Of a stretch of DNA of 64,000 nucleotides, positions 54,658 to 64,000 are shown in pieces. This DNA comes from Perkinsus olseni (lineage: Eukaryota > Perkinsozoa > Perkinsida > Perkinsidae): assembly GCA_013115135.1 (NCBI GenBank), contig JABANP010000033.1:177307-241306 (forward strand). The letters are read 5' to 3'. A model generated the notes under the pieces. It had not been told where the DNA came from. It saw only the letters and a program-made list of their open reading frames with translations, and did no database searches. Within the stretch, counting starts at the first letter, position 1. The number at the start of each line of letters is the position of its first letter. A program made the translations under genes and the position numbers.

Positions 54658-54660
54658 GAA

Positions 54661-55062
54661 GGTGACTCGGTTGGTTTACGTTTTCCGTCAAGGTCTAATA
54701 AACTGACACCGAATTATGAGCTTGGCTGGAAAGTTGAGGAAGTTGATCATCCTGTAGTGTTGATTAGCCATCCCAATCATTCCTCTTGTCGTGTTCATAT
54801 GGATCGTCTGGTCCTGATTCCTGCTTCATCTGATGATGATAATGATGAGGGTTTGTGGTTGGTTGATGATAATCCTAATGTTAATGTTACTCCGTTAGTA
54901 ATTCCTTCTGGCTTATCAATACCTTCTCCCTCAGTAGTGGGAGATAATGATGTTGCTAGCAAAGCTGAAGCTGTAGCTTATCCTGTTGATAATGCTACTT
55001 ATGTTGGTAGATATGCTTTGCGAGATCGTTCTAAAGATCGACGACCGCAACGTTTTGCTTAA
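54661..55062 (+). pseudogene. End of the outer element's pol (integrase C-terminal domain and tail)
   Basis: Continues the integrase C-terminus after the nested insertion: GDSVGLRFPSRSNKLTPNYE, then LGWKVEEVDHPVVLISH and RVHMDRLVLIP, the GPY/F-type module, followed by an acidic tail and YALRDRSKDRRPQRFA-stop at 55,060-55,062. Its frame differs by one from that of the part ending at 50,835. Confidence 0.75.
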
Positions 55063-55097
55063 TTACGTTTTCCTTTTTCTTTAAAAAGGGGGGCAGA

Positions 55098-55230
55098 TGT
55101 AAGGATTGTGCTACGACACATTCTCTGTCTCCCGCTAAGCTGTGCTAGATTCCATTGCATACTATAGCATAGTTGATATAACAAGTATAACTCATCCCTC
55201 AAGTTGAGTGGGTTGCGTTAACGGGTTACA
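55098..55230 (+). repeat. Right LTR, 133 bp
   Basis: Matches 46,839-46,971 by eye with no difference. Preceded by the polypurine tract AAAAAGGGGGGCAGA and followed by the target duplication AGTT. Confidence 0.93.
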
Positions 55231-55357
55231 AGTTGCGGATCGAATCCAACTTCGGACAGAGCGGCACTTCCCGCATTTCGTACGGCTGTCCAAATCATTG
55301 GCGCTTGAGTGAGGTGATCTGAGCCGAATGAGTCCACCTCAAGGATATGACGGACCT

Positions 55358-55510
55358 TCAAAGTTCAATACCGTATGCCCCGCTGTGGCGCCGCCTCAGT
55401 TCATCATGTACCATAGTCAACAGCGACTCTGACGGGATTGCCGCACCTCCTGCCACAGACTCGTTGAAAAGCCCGGCAAGTATCAGACTCATCATGAGCA
55501 ACCGAGGCAT
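55358..55510 (-). CDS. Short secreted peptide or first exon of a secreted protein
   Basis: ATG 55,510 starts MPRLLMMSLILAGLFNESVAG, a good signal peptide, followed by about 29 residues ending SGAYGIEL-stop. No cysteines. It may splice to something else, as the frame is very short. Confidence 0.4.
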   Translation of the reverse strand: MPRLLMMSLILAGLFNESVAGGAAIPSESLLTMVHDELRRRHSGAYGIEL

Positions 55511-55588
55511 TTGACGAAGGGGTTTTACGGCAGATAACAAACACACAGCGTGAAAACGCATAATCAGGAGCGAAACTCGCAGTTACGT

Positions 55589-55819
55589 CTAGAAAAAATG
55601 ATCGAGTACTCTGGCTCCCTCTACTAACGGAGCTCTGCTTCCAACTTTTCCAGTACGTCTATGGAGTGTATTACTTCTGAAGTGCTTTCCTGAGAAAACG
55701 TCGTAAGCGCCATAACGAGTTGTTTCCAACGACTTCGTGCCGGCTTGGATTACCTGAGGCGGGTAGAGGTTCACTCGGAACTTTCGCGCTGATCCACGAC
55801 TTTGACCAACTTCAGCCAA
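55589..55819 (-). CDS. Exon of an unknown protein, paralogous to 57,672-58,058
   Basis: The frame reads GSARKFRVNLYPPQVIQAGT, KSLETTRYGAYDVFSG and RAPLVEGARVLDHFF. The block 'PQVIQAGTKSLETTRYG' parallels 'PQYLSVGTQSLRQLLRG' in the gene at 57,672. An upstream exon near 55,930-55,995 (MERRRDEREASIRHKYLEK) may belong to it. Function unknown. Confidence 0.4.
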   Translation of the reverse strand: MAEVGQSRGSARKFRVNLYPPQVIQAGTKSLETTRYGAYDVFSGKHFRSNTLHRRTGKVGSRAPLVEGARVLDHFF

Positions 55820-56084
55820 CGCAGTAGCATCTGAATATTGAAACCTCTGAGGAAGTTTCTCTCAGGAAGGTAAACTCTTTATCTCCATTCGCGCAGAGCA
55901 TTAGGGTTACTTTAGTCAAGTACCTTTCTCGAGATATTTGTGACGTATAGAGGCTTCCCTTTCGTCTCTGCGACGCTCCATTCCGGCTACGAGGTCGACC
56001 ACACGTGGAAACGGCCCAGCGCTGCCGACTCTAATCGAGACAGGGCTGGTATCGAATGAGAATGCTGCGAAAACAGCTCGTGGA

Positions 56085-56568
56085 TCATCTTGAAGACATT
56101 CTCATATTGTACAGCTTACACGCCCCGGAATTCTTTGATAGCAGCTTCCTTCGTATACCTTGGAACATCTCGGCCTCCTGCTCCTCTCGTCGCATCTCTA
56201 AATCGTCAATCCTCCGCTTGATCCTGCCCACATCTGTAGCAATTGGTGGCATCATCCTCACAGCGAAAGGACTCGCTGGCGGACCATCTACGAAAGCTGT
56301 GCTCGGCTCGAGCGAAGACAATTCGCTCTCCTCGAATTTACGACGCTTTGATTCGAGACGTTCAATCTGAGGAGAAGAAGTGACACAGCTAACCTCCATG
56401 CGTATGCTGCATGTCACAGTGTGACAGTAACACCTCCGTTCGAATTGATGGAAACGGGTCTGCAGGTGGGACCAACAGCAATTCAGTTGTTCGGCCAGCT
56501 TCACGGCTATCGTAGCCTGGCACTGCAGAGACCACATACAAGGCTGCAAGCGAATAGATAATATTCAT
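56085..56568 (-). CDS. Secreted protein with a basic helical C-terminus, function unknown
   Basis: Two exons: 56,568-56,434 and 56,366-56,085 around a 67-nt intron (56,367-56,433), joined in phase. Starts MNIIYSLAALYVVSAVPG (signal peptide) and continues into a charged helix (IERLESKRRKFEESELSS; GRIKRRIDDLEMRREEQEAE) ending NMRMSSR-stop. I do not recognise it. It sits in a run of secreted-protein genes on the same strand. Confidence 0.55.
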
Positions 56569-56892
56569 GCACCAAAAATCGCTGAAGAAATCTGCCAACG
56601 AAGAGAAGGATCGAATGGCACGTTTTCAGAGAACGAGAGTAATGTATTAAACAGGGTTTGCATGAATACCGTTATGAGCACACAGCGTTATAGAGAGGAA
56701 TGGGAAATGATGAGTAGATGCGCCGCACACGAATGGCCCATCTGTCAGGTGAATGGTGCTGGGCTAGCGGCATCCAGATTCGAGAATGCAGGAAAACAGC
56801 CTCGCCTATGGGATACGTGATACAGCCTACTGCGGCGAGCCCAAGATTCCGAAACTTAATGCCGAGGAAATCAATAGTATATGAGCATGTAA

Positions 56893-57384
56893 TCACTGAT
56901 TCGAGCAAGGCCTAACAGTGGAAAACGTTGAACAACCTCAGCCGCAGAGAGGAGCTCACCACTCTTCCCCACACATCGCCGCCCAGGACGCCTTCTCTTT
57001 CCCAGACAAGCCGGAGAATTCGATGGAGTGAAGGCAAATTGCCTCGTGGGAATTGCCTTAGGCAATACCCACGAGTATTCGGGGGAGCAGTGCAGATTTG
57101 TCCGTCAGAAGCCCAACCACTCGGGCAGCCTGTGAAATCTCTCACACAACTATGAGAACAAGGCCTAAAATGTCCTGACAAAGCCGAGCGGTCGAAGTTC
57201 CCGCATACCAGTTGACAAAGCAATCACGTGCAAGCCTTTGCTTCTCCGGAATGCTCAGTGGGTGAGGAAATGAAGTGCATGGACCAGAGTAGTCCGGTGG
57301 CGGGCTGCAAGTCTGTTCGCTCCACTCCCAGTGCGAAGGGCACTGAGAGAAGGGTTGTCAATAGCGGAAAGCGCCGGGCAAACA
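56893..57384 (-). CDS. Secreted CPW-WPC-type domain protein
   Basis: ATG 57,384 opens MFARRFPLLTTLLSVPFALG, a signal peptide. The domain begins FTGCPSGWASDGQICTAPPN with TRGYC, the CPxxW...CxAPxxxxGxC half. The second half reads EFSGLSGKEKASWAAMCGEE, and an intron of 48 nt joins in phase to complete W-P-C, then SNQ-stop at 56,893-56,895. This matches CPW-WPC domains of Plasmodium and relatives, where they are surface proteins of zygote/ookinete stages. Between the halves a one-base frame change coincides with a 29-nt near-perfect palindrome (57,045-57,073), so an indel or unresolved intron lies there. Confidence 0.6.
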
Positions 57385-57671
57385 TGCCTCTTCTGTATAA
57401 TCTCGCTCGCATATACCAGTAAAGTAATAGATGGCTAAGTGCTTCTCTATAGAAGCACGCAGAGATTCCTCGGCAAGGACCAGACAAATCTGCAAATGAT
57501 TCGATCTGTCGAGCAACAGCGGTACATTACTTCAGGTACCAATACAGCGAAGCAGGCCCTTGAGAAATATCATTCAGCTTCTGAAGAGGTTATAGGGTTC
57601 GATCTACTACTCCAGTTAACCGAGAAGATAATTTGAACCCAAATCCAAATGGCGACAAGAGAAACACTATG

Positions 57672-58058
57672 CTACCTCGCTTTGACTATACCTTCCGGTG
57701 TCGGCTCATACTCTGAATCACTTCTCCTGATTTGCAAAAGAGGTTGGTGATCTCGATATGCACCGCGTGTCGTATAAAGGAAGAAACGCTCACCTGTTTG
57801 ACTAACGCGCTTTTTCAGAGCTTCTTCGCCCCGTAAAAGCTGTCGCAGGCTCTGAGTGCCCACGGAAAGGTACTGGGGAATCTCGGATTCGACGTGAACA
57901 TCGATTGTCTCTCCGGATTCTCGTATCGGATATCGCTCTTCCTCAGACAATGCGGGTGGCCTGGATGAACGTCGACCCTCTACAAAAACATTAATTCTCG
58001 GCAGCGCAAACTCAGCGAACGAGTTCCCTCGCGACGGTAGGAGTCGATAGGTAGGCAA
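57672..58058 (-). CDS. Unknown protein, paralogue of the 55.6-kb frame
   Basis: Frame of 128 codons: LPTYRLLPSRGNSFAEFALP, RINVFVEGRRSSRPPALSEE, IPQYLSVGTQSLRQLLRGEE and QTGERFFLYTTRGAYRDHQP. The upstream part continues in frame beyond the first Met (LFSGG), so an earlier exon is likely. It may be the C-terminal part of a secreted protein. No known domain is recognised. Confidence 0.4.
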   Translation of the reverse strand: MPTYRLLPSRGNSFAEFALPRINVFVEGRRSSRPPALSEEERYPIRESGETIDVHVESEIPQYLSVGTQSLRQLLRGEEALKKRVSQTGERFFLYTTRGAYRDHQPLLQIRRSDSEYEPTPEGIVKAR

Positions 58059-58167
58059 TCCACCTGAGAACAGCCGAGCCCGGTCAACTAGCTATAATAC
58101 GAGGTTTAGGGGCCAACCCGTTGTTGTTCGCTCTCCTAGCGAGGCGAGAGGAGTATCGACATGTAGG

Positions 58168-58641
58168 TTAACGCTTGGATAGCTCGAGACAATCGAGATT
58201 AGCGTAGCAAGCAGGAGAACGGCATTCATCAAACTCGAGTGGTATATTCAAAGAGCAGCTATCGCACACTCTTCTGCATACAAAATCTCGGCGCCGAATA
58301 CAATTAAGAGGATGAAAGGCGCTACGGCAGAGCTCAGGGCATACATGGCCAAGTGACATCACATATATCGGCGAAGCGCGATTTCATTACCCTGTTATGG
58401 TTCTGCAGATCGTACAAAGTTGGACAAGGCCCCGCATATTCTGGGGGAGCAGAGCACATGCCGCTAGCCGTATACATCCATCCATCCTGAATCAGAAGAA
58501 AACTCCTCCCTGATTTCTGGGCCTCAGTACCGGGCATGTGTGGTCAAAATCCGACTTGCACTCCTTGATACAAGCATAGTGGGAACCACATCGACGAGCG
58601 AGATGGCCCTTTTCGAGAGGGCCCAGACCCGCGAAATTCAT
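58168..58641 (-). CDS. CPW-WPC-type cysteine-rich protein
   Basis: From ATG 58,641: MNFAGLGPLEKGHLARRCGS, YACIKECKSDFDHTCP, then a 43-nt intron in phase to DGWMYTASGMCSAPPEYAGP, C, and later DICDVTWPC. This gives the full CPxxW...CxAPxxYxGPC...C-x-V-x-WPC pattern. After WPC a one-base shift is needed to read on as ELCRSAFHPLNCIRRRDFVC and CDSCSLNIPLEFDECRSPAC, a further cysteine-rich stretch stopping near 58,168. A signal peptide is not in this part; exons in the next interval upstream may supply it. Confidence 0.6.
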
Positions 58642-59096
58642 GGTTTCGGGGCACGGACCAGAATAGTAATACGGGACGCGACAATGTTTGCCATCTCCTT
58701 CCTCGCTCCAGTCTTCCTATCGAGCAAACGGAAGGATACGAGAGCCGTCTCGTTCGTGGCCTTACTGGACCTGTGAAAATATGTCTCAAATACTTCACAT
58801 TTGCCCAATACTACACAAAGAATCATATTTCCGAGAACAGGACAGGTCGGAAGCGTCAATCTCGTGACGTATAACGAAGTCCGTAACAACTGCAGCACAA
58901 TTAAAAATGGCAAATGTGCCCTGCGGAATGTCTTAGGGGCAAGGCTACCCGAGGACAAGGTATTTTCCATCTGGGTGCCGTCACCAGGACTATGCCCTTT
59001 TGATACGGCTATCAAATCACTCAGTATATCATTATCGCTTGAGACTAGACTCGCTAGTCTGAGAGCGTCGACAATACGCTCCGCCATGTGAACCAA
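58642..59096 (-). CDS. Unknown exons upstream of the CPW-WPC gene
   Basis: Minus frame from 59,096: MAERIVDALRLASLVSSDND, then helical DILSDLIAVSKGHSPGDG, later VFETYFHRSSKATNETALVS and EMANIVASRITILV. Possibly the N-terminal part of the CPW-WPC protein or a separate gene. No domain recognised. Confidence 0.35.
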
Positions 59097-59579
59097 GCCT
59101 ACGCTTGGCCTCCTTGAAATAAAAGCCTAATATCTCTAGATTGTGCTGCTATGTGCTTCCCCACTGCTTGTTGTTGCGTTTGAAGTCTATCGAGCCGTAG
59201 ATCACGGCCAAGGGCGTAGTCAGCGGCCGCAGGATAGTGAAACTGCGGAGAGGCGTAGAAACATCTCGGTATCTCAGGAGCAGTCCTAACTTAACATTGA
59301 TATCCTGAAACGAATACACCTCACGCACTTCCGGTTGCCTTTCCTCCGACTCTTACCGGTAGTCCGAGCTCGGATCCTGAAGTACCAGGTGAGGCAGATA
59401 TTTCGCTTTCATCTCCATGGCGACTCATATCCAGAGTGTGACTAGCCGCAACTATGGACGTTAGGGCACACAGACGGATCATTGGTGGAATGATCTAGTG
59501 GAACAAACTGCTCGACGATTGTGTGTGTATGCGAACACTGAAGCAATTGCTCACAGTGATGAGCTTTCATGCTAGGCTC
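59097..59579. other. Intergenic region, no gene seen
   Basis: No supported coding signal on either strand. Confidence 0.35.
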
Positions 59580-60189
59580 CTACTGGACTCGCCTCACAGC
59601 TTCTAATAGTGAGTGATCGCCCGCGAAAACCAGAGTCGGGTCGAACGGGGGGCACTTGTCTGAGAACGGCTCGTATTCGTCAAAAGTCGAGTATTGCGGG
59701 GGCATATCATCCACTCGATAAAAATGTGCCATAGCACAGACGGGTGGTACAGAGGAGGAGTCACAAGGTCCGGAAACATCGTTCAGACTGAGAAGCTGAA
59801 GTCGGAAGACAGAAGACAGAAAAATCATTTACTTGAATCCAGGACACTGGGCCAAGACGTTATGACACAATGTGCTGCATAGTGGAACCTTGCCGATGCC
59901 AACAACTGATATCTCAGAAGCCTGAGACAGGAAGTGCACAAATCGCTCACGGAGATGAGAGATCGTTGGATGTGGGCGACCTGAGGTACTGTGCACATGG
60001 GGAACATTGAAGCACATTGCATTGACATGAAAGCAGTGTAGCACTTCTCGTACGTATCGCCTGCGAATCCAGATGATAAGCTGTATGGATTCTGCATACC
60101 ACACTCCCGGCTTTGCCCGTGCGAGAGGCGAATAAAGCAGGAAATGATGCCCTGACTCCCTCAAATATCGAACTCGTAACGTCAGCCAT
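59580..60189 (-). CDS. Secreted protein with Frizzled-type cysteine-rich domain
   Basis: Exons read ECGMQNPYSLSSGFAGDTYE, KCYTAFMSMQCASMFPMC, then over an intron ISVVGIGKVPLCSTLCHNVL and AQCPGF. Cysteine spacing (C...C with 'MQCASMFPMC', then 'PLCSTLCHNVLAQC') is that of Frizzled-like CRDs ('FlCslyaPvC ... plCrslCe.v...C'). Another join gives LNDVSGPCDSSSVPPVCAMA and KCPPFDPTLVFAGDHSLLEA, with stop at 59,580-59,582. In animals the domain binds Wnt lipids; in protists its ligand is unknown. The N-terminus is unresolved; ATG 60,189 (MADVTSSIFEGVR) needs a frame change to reach the domain. Confidence 0.55.
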
Positions 60190-60241
60190 GGAGAAGTCCG
60201 CGAAGGTGACGGGGTATTTTACCTGCTAATATGCGTCTTCC

Positions 60242-62092
60242 TCAGTGATTCAGCGTGATCGTGTCCTCTTTACGCTCCCGGCACATGGGTGTCCTACGAA
60301 CAGAAAAGTATCTATGCGCTTCCTCGTATGGTATGACCTTCCGGCAACGGCATGCAAGGTAGGGGCTTGTCGTTCCAAATCTAAGTCGCGGAGAAAATAT
60401 TCTCGGTAGACTGTAAGCGACCGTTCCCACTCACAGGCGGTGGAGCTGAAGACGGTACAGCGGATAGTAGGGAGGCTACTGCTGCTTCTGCGATGTGCTT
60501 GGCCATGGTAGCGGAAGTCGCTGATATCAACTGGGACGCTTGACGCTGGGCAGCGTCGGAGCCCTGAAAGCTAGTTATCAGAGTTTCAAGCTCTTTCAAG
60601 AGGGGTGAAGTTGTCGAAGCCGCACTAATCCCGCCAGGACTGCAGAGAATATATACCGGTCGCCAGCGTGGAAATCAAACCTACAAGTATCGGCGAATCG
60701 ATCGCTGAAGCGGAGTGACGATTTCTCCGCTATCAGGACCAAGGTCACAGTGTGGTGCATGACTAACTCGCCGATACACTCCGCCAGCTGCGCTCCGCGC
60801 CAACGCGTTTATCGTTTTGTTCAGTGCTTCTTCATCGAACAGTGACGCTACGGAGTCGAGTGCCTTGAACAAAAGACGGGAGTCAGTTTTCATTGCGTGG
60901 GAAAGCCCCCAGAGAAGTAGATGAAATGCAGTATAGCCGATCATGCTGGAGTCGACGAAATGAACTGACCGGCGAGCAAGAGAGTTTAGCATAACGTTCA
61001 AGACTGAGGAAGCGCTGAAAGCATTGAAGGCGCTGAAATCCATAGCTACTCATCCATGGTCTAATGAGCATGCACTCGCGATGGGCGAGGAATTACGACT
61101 AAAGAAGAAATGGTAGGCATGATTGAGCGTGACAGGAGACTTTGTCGCTCATTTAAGTGGCAGCCCGACACTTACCCGTCACCCGGCCATCCGCACCAGT
61201 ATTAACGTTCGCCACATTACTGGAGATTGGAAGATCAGTTAGGAGAGTTATGAGAGTTCCCGCAAGGCCTGGGTATACAAAGCTCCTCGATTGAGCGGGA
61301 AGATGACATTCCCGCCTTGAGAATACTTTTGAGCTCATCCGTACTCGATTCTCTGGACATGAGGGTTCTTGCCGTGCCTAGTAATCCCCTGGAGCGGAGG
61401 TCGTCGAGATTAGAGGGATCTCCGGCGGCAACAATCAGTTTCCGGAGCTCTTGCCTGAGTCGAGCCAATGATTCCCGCAGAAGAAGCTCCATGGTGTTTG
61501 AAGCGCCTGGTTAACGCGTACATGGCGAGGTCGCCACCTGCGGCCACTCGAGACTTAGCTTCGGAGTCTTCAGAATCCAAGCTCAACCAACGAGGGTCCA
61601 GGCGCTGATTGTTTATGAACGATGAAGACAGAATATCCCCGACTGAGAACAACGCCATGCTAAGCGGATAGATTGCGCTAGGTCCCCACGTGCTTGTTCA
61701 TTGTAGTCCTGAAGATTCCTAGATTCCTTGTATGCTTTTGCCAGGAGGAGTAAATCATCCATCGCTGGAAAAAGTGAGCTGCCCGCTCAGCATATGGTTG
61801 ACAGATAGAAACTAGACCTTCGGTTTTGCCGTTATCCTCGATCCCGATATTTATATCATCGAAATTGTTGTCGGCCCCAGTGACAGGCGACAACTCCGCG
61901 AGGGCAACCCGTGAACAATCCAGTCCGTGCGTTCGTGAGATTTCTCGGCACCGCTGCATACATCGCATGAAACGGGCTACCTTGCATCCCTTGACGATCG
62001 ATTACATCTCTGAGAACCTTCTCTATCGAGACCGCCGAGAGCATATGGGGAGGGGTATATAATCCGCTTGGGGCGCGCTCACTGGAGGGCAT
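60242..62092 (-). CDS. Multi-exon gene or genes, unknown helical protein
   Basis: Consecutive minus frames look coding but no family is recognised. They include MQRCREISRTHGLDCSRVAL with YAERAAHFFQRWMIYSSW (61,968-61,680), MALFSVGDILSSSFINNQRL (61,658), SLARLRQELRKLIVAAGDPS (61,475), NVMLNSLARRSVHFVDSSMI with LFDEEALNKTINALARS (61,043-60,690) and KELETLITSFQGSDAAQRQA with MAKHIAEAAVASLLSAVPSS (60,599-60,390). Frame changes between blocks fit short introns. The product would be mainly helical. Exon ends are not resolved. Confidence 0.35.
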
Positions 62093-62705
62093 CTGACCAA
62101 AGACCGGGTGCTCAAAACAGGCACCGTGCTTCAGGTACGGCGGTGTGCGTACGTCGTATAAGATGTTGACCTGAGAAGGGTCTAAAACGACAAGGCATTA
62201 GAGTCGAGCTGCATTTGCGCTTTGAGCGATACCTTCCGCGATCTGAGGCAAATCTAGCGTCCCATTCTACCAAATTCTGCACTGCGACAAACCGAATGAA
62301 AATTGAGACTCACCTGGTTCTCTGGTTCTCCGAAGCGTACACCGCCAGCTTGCACGATGAAAACACCTAGTGTCAAGAGCTTTCCCAAATCACTGTGCCT
62401 TGCGACAGGCATATTAGACGTGACAAACGAAAGGATGCTAAAAACGCTGAATCAAATAATTCGCATGAAAGTAGGTCATCGAAATAATTGATCCGAGCCC
62501 AAGAAATAAGAAGTGATGTAGCAGGTTTTAAAAAAACACGTGACGGAAATCGAGGTTGTGCAATTGTTCCGCCTATGTGGAGTGAGAATATGCCTCATAT
62601 GGAGCAGTTTTGCATCTTATTAGAATCGACCTAAGATGCTCGAGGTCTACTTTGGTTGCCTAGCGCCCTCACTATAACTTTAGCGCGGATCTCTGCTGAA
62701 GGAAG
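62093..62705. other. Intergenic region, no gene seen
   Basis: A 62-codon plus frame at 62,303 has no support. AT-rich with no repeats recognised. Confidence 0.35.
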
Positions 62706-62884
62706 GAGTAGAATTTGCCGGACGCCTACTATCGAAAGAACTCGATCTTCAGTGTAGATTCATCTTCGTGCGAGTAGGACAAGCGGTCAGATTTATTGCT
62801 GGAAGAACAAAAGCTCCAAAGTTTTCGATTTCAGCAGAAATGTTGATACAGCACAATGATCACGAATGGTTGCGAGCTGCGTGA
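62706..62884 (+). CDS. Last exon of an unknown protein, intact paralogue of 45,416-45,749
   Basis: Reads EFAGRLLSKELDLQCRFIFV, then GQAVRFIAGRTKAPKFSISA and EMLIQHNDHEWLRAA-stop at 62,882-62,884. Nucleotide similarity to 45,570-45,800 extends past the stop, so it is a duplicated genomic segment. Upstream exons are not identified. Confidence 0.4.
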
Positions 62885-63601
62885 CGCCTGAACTTCGTGA
62901 TGGAAGAAGGCATGTCACATGATGCGAAAGATTAAGCTGAAGCCTTCAGCCTGAAGGGCAAACTACCCTAAAAGGACAGATCTCTTCAATTGAAACGTTA
63001 ACCTCCATCAGTTTGAAATGCCTCGATGCTTATCTCCCAATTGATATCTCGATGCGGATGGTAGGGAGATAACTTGAGAAGGTCCCTCTCTACCACTGGC
63101 ATGCAATAACTAGTGAAGAAGCCAGGATAGAGCTTCTGCCTGGCACTACCGGACGAGAATTTTAACACAAGCCCGAAAAGGGGAATGGACGAAAGAATGA
63201 ATGAACGAATGAAAGCAGCGGCAGCGTCTTCAATTCATACGGCACATGTTAGTCGCTGAAAGGCAGTTAATCACAGCCACAAGGCCCGGGATGGCTTGTC
63301 TGTTACTCATCTTGACGGCCTCCCAGAGCGTCTCGGAGGTGTAGTACAAGCTCTCATAAGCTCGATACTGAAGCGGAATATCCTGCAAGGTCACATTACA
63401 AACCTAGCTCCCTACTGGGAATACACACGAGTAGGGATTCTCTTTCAAGGTGCTGAGAAGTCACCAGCTTTCAAATCTATCAGCCTATCAGCAACAGACC
63501 ATTCAGATTTCACAGGAGTGAATACACATCCGCAGAGAACGGCCGTCGATGTAGCCATAGTGTGAACCTGAGTTCATTCTCACTCGATAACTCGATCGCA
63601 G
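62885..63601. other. Mostly non-coding, one weak ORF
   Basis: A plus frame at 63,296-63,565 (VVQALISSILKRNILQGHIT; WEYTRVGILFQGAEKSPAFK) could be an exon; the segment KSPAFKSISLSATDHSDF weakly resembles KAPKFSISAEMLIQHNDH of the preceding exon. A short GAATGAACGAATGAA repeat lies at about 63,197-63,212. Confidence 0.3.
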
Positions 63602-64000
63602 TCAACGCACGATGATCATGGATGCTTTATAAGCCTCTGAAGCCACCTGTCTTACGTAAGTGCAGCGGTTCTTCTGTTCTAGCGAAGACGCGGAGAATAA
63701 GTGGAACTCATCTATGCCAACTTACCTTGGATATCCTCGTCAGTGGCAGCAAGAGAGAATGAGTGAGCCGCAGGATTGCGGCTCTTTACTAAGCTGGCTA
63801 CATCTCGCGAAATAGCTTGCTTCGCTGCCTTCAATTTGCCGTTGAAATCGGTAACCATGTCAAAGACAGCAAGGGGAATTACGTCCTGCCCAATACGGCC
63901 CTGGGACCAGCCGCAGCTCTAAGCCTCACGTTAGGTCCATTGTGTCCTGCCTCTTTCGCCTGAAACCTCTTCAGCTTCGGCAGCATCATATCGTTCCAAG
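63602..64000 (-). CDS. C-terminal part of an unknown protein, running off the window
   Basis: Minus frame reads GRIGQDVIPLAVFDMVTDFN, GKLKAAKQAISRDVASLVKS and NPAAHSFSLAATDEDIQ. A 79-nt GT-AG intron (63,647-63,725) joins in phase to VASEAYKASMIIVR-stop at 63,602-63,604. The 5' part lies beyond 64,000. Family not recognised. Confidence 0.5.

Larger units (their letters stand above)
50836..54660 (-). mobile_element. Nested gag-pol retroelement, 3.8 kb, no visible LTRs
   Basis: GGTG flanks both sides (50,832-50,835 and 54,661-54,664), and the outer pol continues across, so this is a discrete insertion. It is oriented opposite to its host element. Its coding frame begins at the very first bases of its 5' side (FVEAANLSITLL) and ends 70 nt before its 3' side. 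No direct terminal repeat is seen, so LTRs are absent or were never included. The coding part is almost intact. Confidence 0.7.
46839..55230 (+). mobile_element. Ty3/gypsy-like LTR retrotransposon carrying a nested insertion
   Basis: Bounded by two 133-bp direct repeats starting TGTAAGG and ending GGGTTACA, which look identical. AGTT precedes the left LTR (46,835-46,838) and follows the right LTR (55,231-55,234), a 4-bp target duplication. The purine-rich tract AAAAAGGGGGGCAGA sits just before the right LTR. Internal order is gag, protease, RT, RNase H, integrase. The 3.8-kb element at 50,836-54,660 splits the end of pol. Without it the element would be about 4.6 kb. Confidence 0.92.

Overview
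The window reads as nuclear DNA from a protist, most likely an alveolate of the Perkinsus type. Coding regions are cut by many very short GT-AG introns (about 37-79 nt). The gene set includes a K+-dependent vacuolar-type H+-pyrophosphatase, secreted proteins with CPW-WPC-like domains (known from apicomplexans and relatives), and small secreted families without obvious homologues. Genus assignment is inference; nothing in the window (no rRNA, no organelle gene) proves it.

Layout. Positions 1-23,300 are a gene-dense host region. Plus strand: mitochondrial ribosomal protein uL23m, a small unknown protein, a SET/SMYD-like protein, a long gene ending in a dynein-light-chain (LC8) domain, and a pair of related secreted proteins. 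Minus strand: a serine carboxypeptidase. Then come a plus-strand tRNA-Ala(AGC), a minus-strand run (coiled-coil protein, probable multi-span membrane protein, ZPR1-half protein, small protein, NOP53 homologue, deaminase with a RanBP2 zinc finger), and the plus-strand H+-pyrophosphatase. Positions 23,300-25,200 are mostly empty apart from a palindromic MITE-like element.

Positions 25,200-46,800 are a graveyard of mobile DNA. A tyrosine-recombinase (DIRS/Ngaro-like) retrotransposon is split by a 5.68-kb composite insertion that is bounded by two copies of a 0.92-0.96-kb MITE and by an 8-bp target duplication. The cargo holds a second, inverted copy of the same retrotransposon, which supplies the empty target site. 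Around it lie other gag fragments, two partial MULE transposases, a 112-bp minisatellite and a 163-bp satellite.

Positions 46,839-55,230 are an LTR retrotransposon with apparently identical 133-bp LTRs and a 4-bp target duplication. Nested inside it, in reverse, is a 3.8-kb gag-pol unit with an intact 1019-residue pol frame and no visible LTRs.

Positions 55,300-64,000 return to minus-strand host genes dominated by secreted, cysteine-rich proteins: two CPW-WPC-type genes, one Frizzled-CRD-like gene and several unknown secreted proteins. Spliced models were built by eye from reading frame, splice sites and family motifs; exon ends are approximate unless stated.
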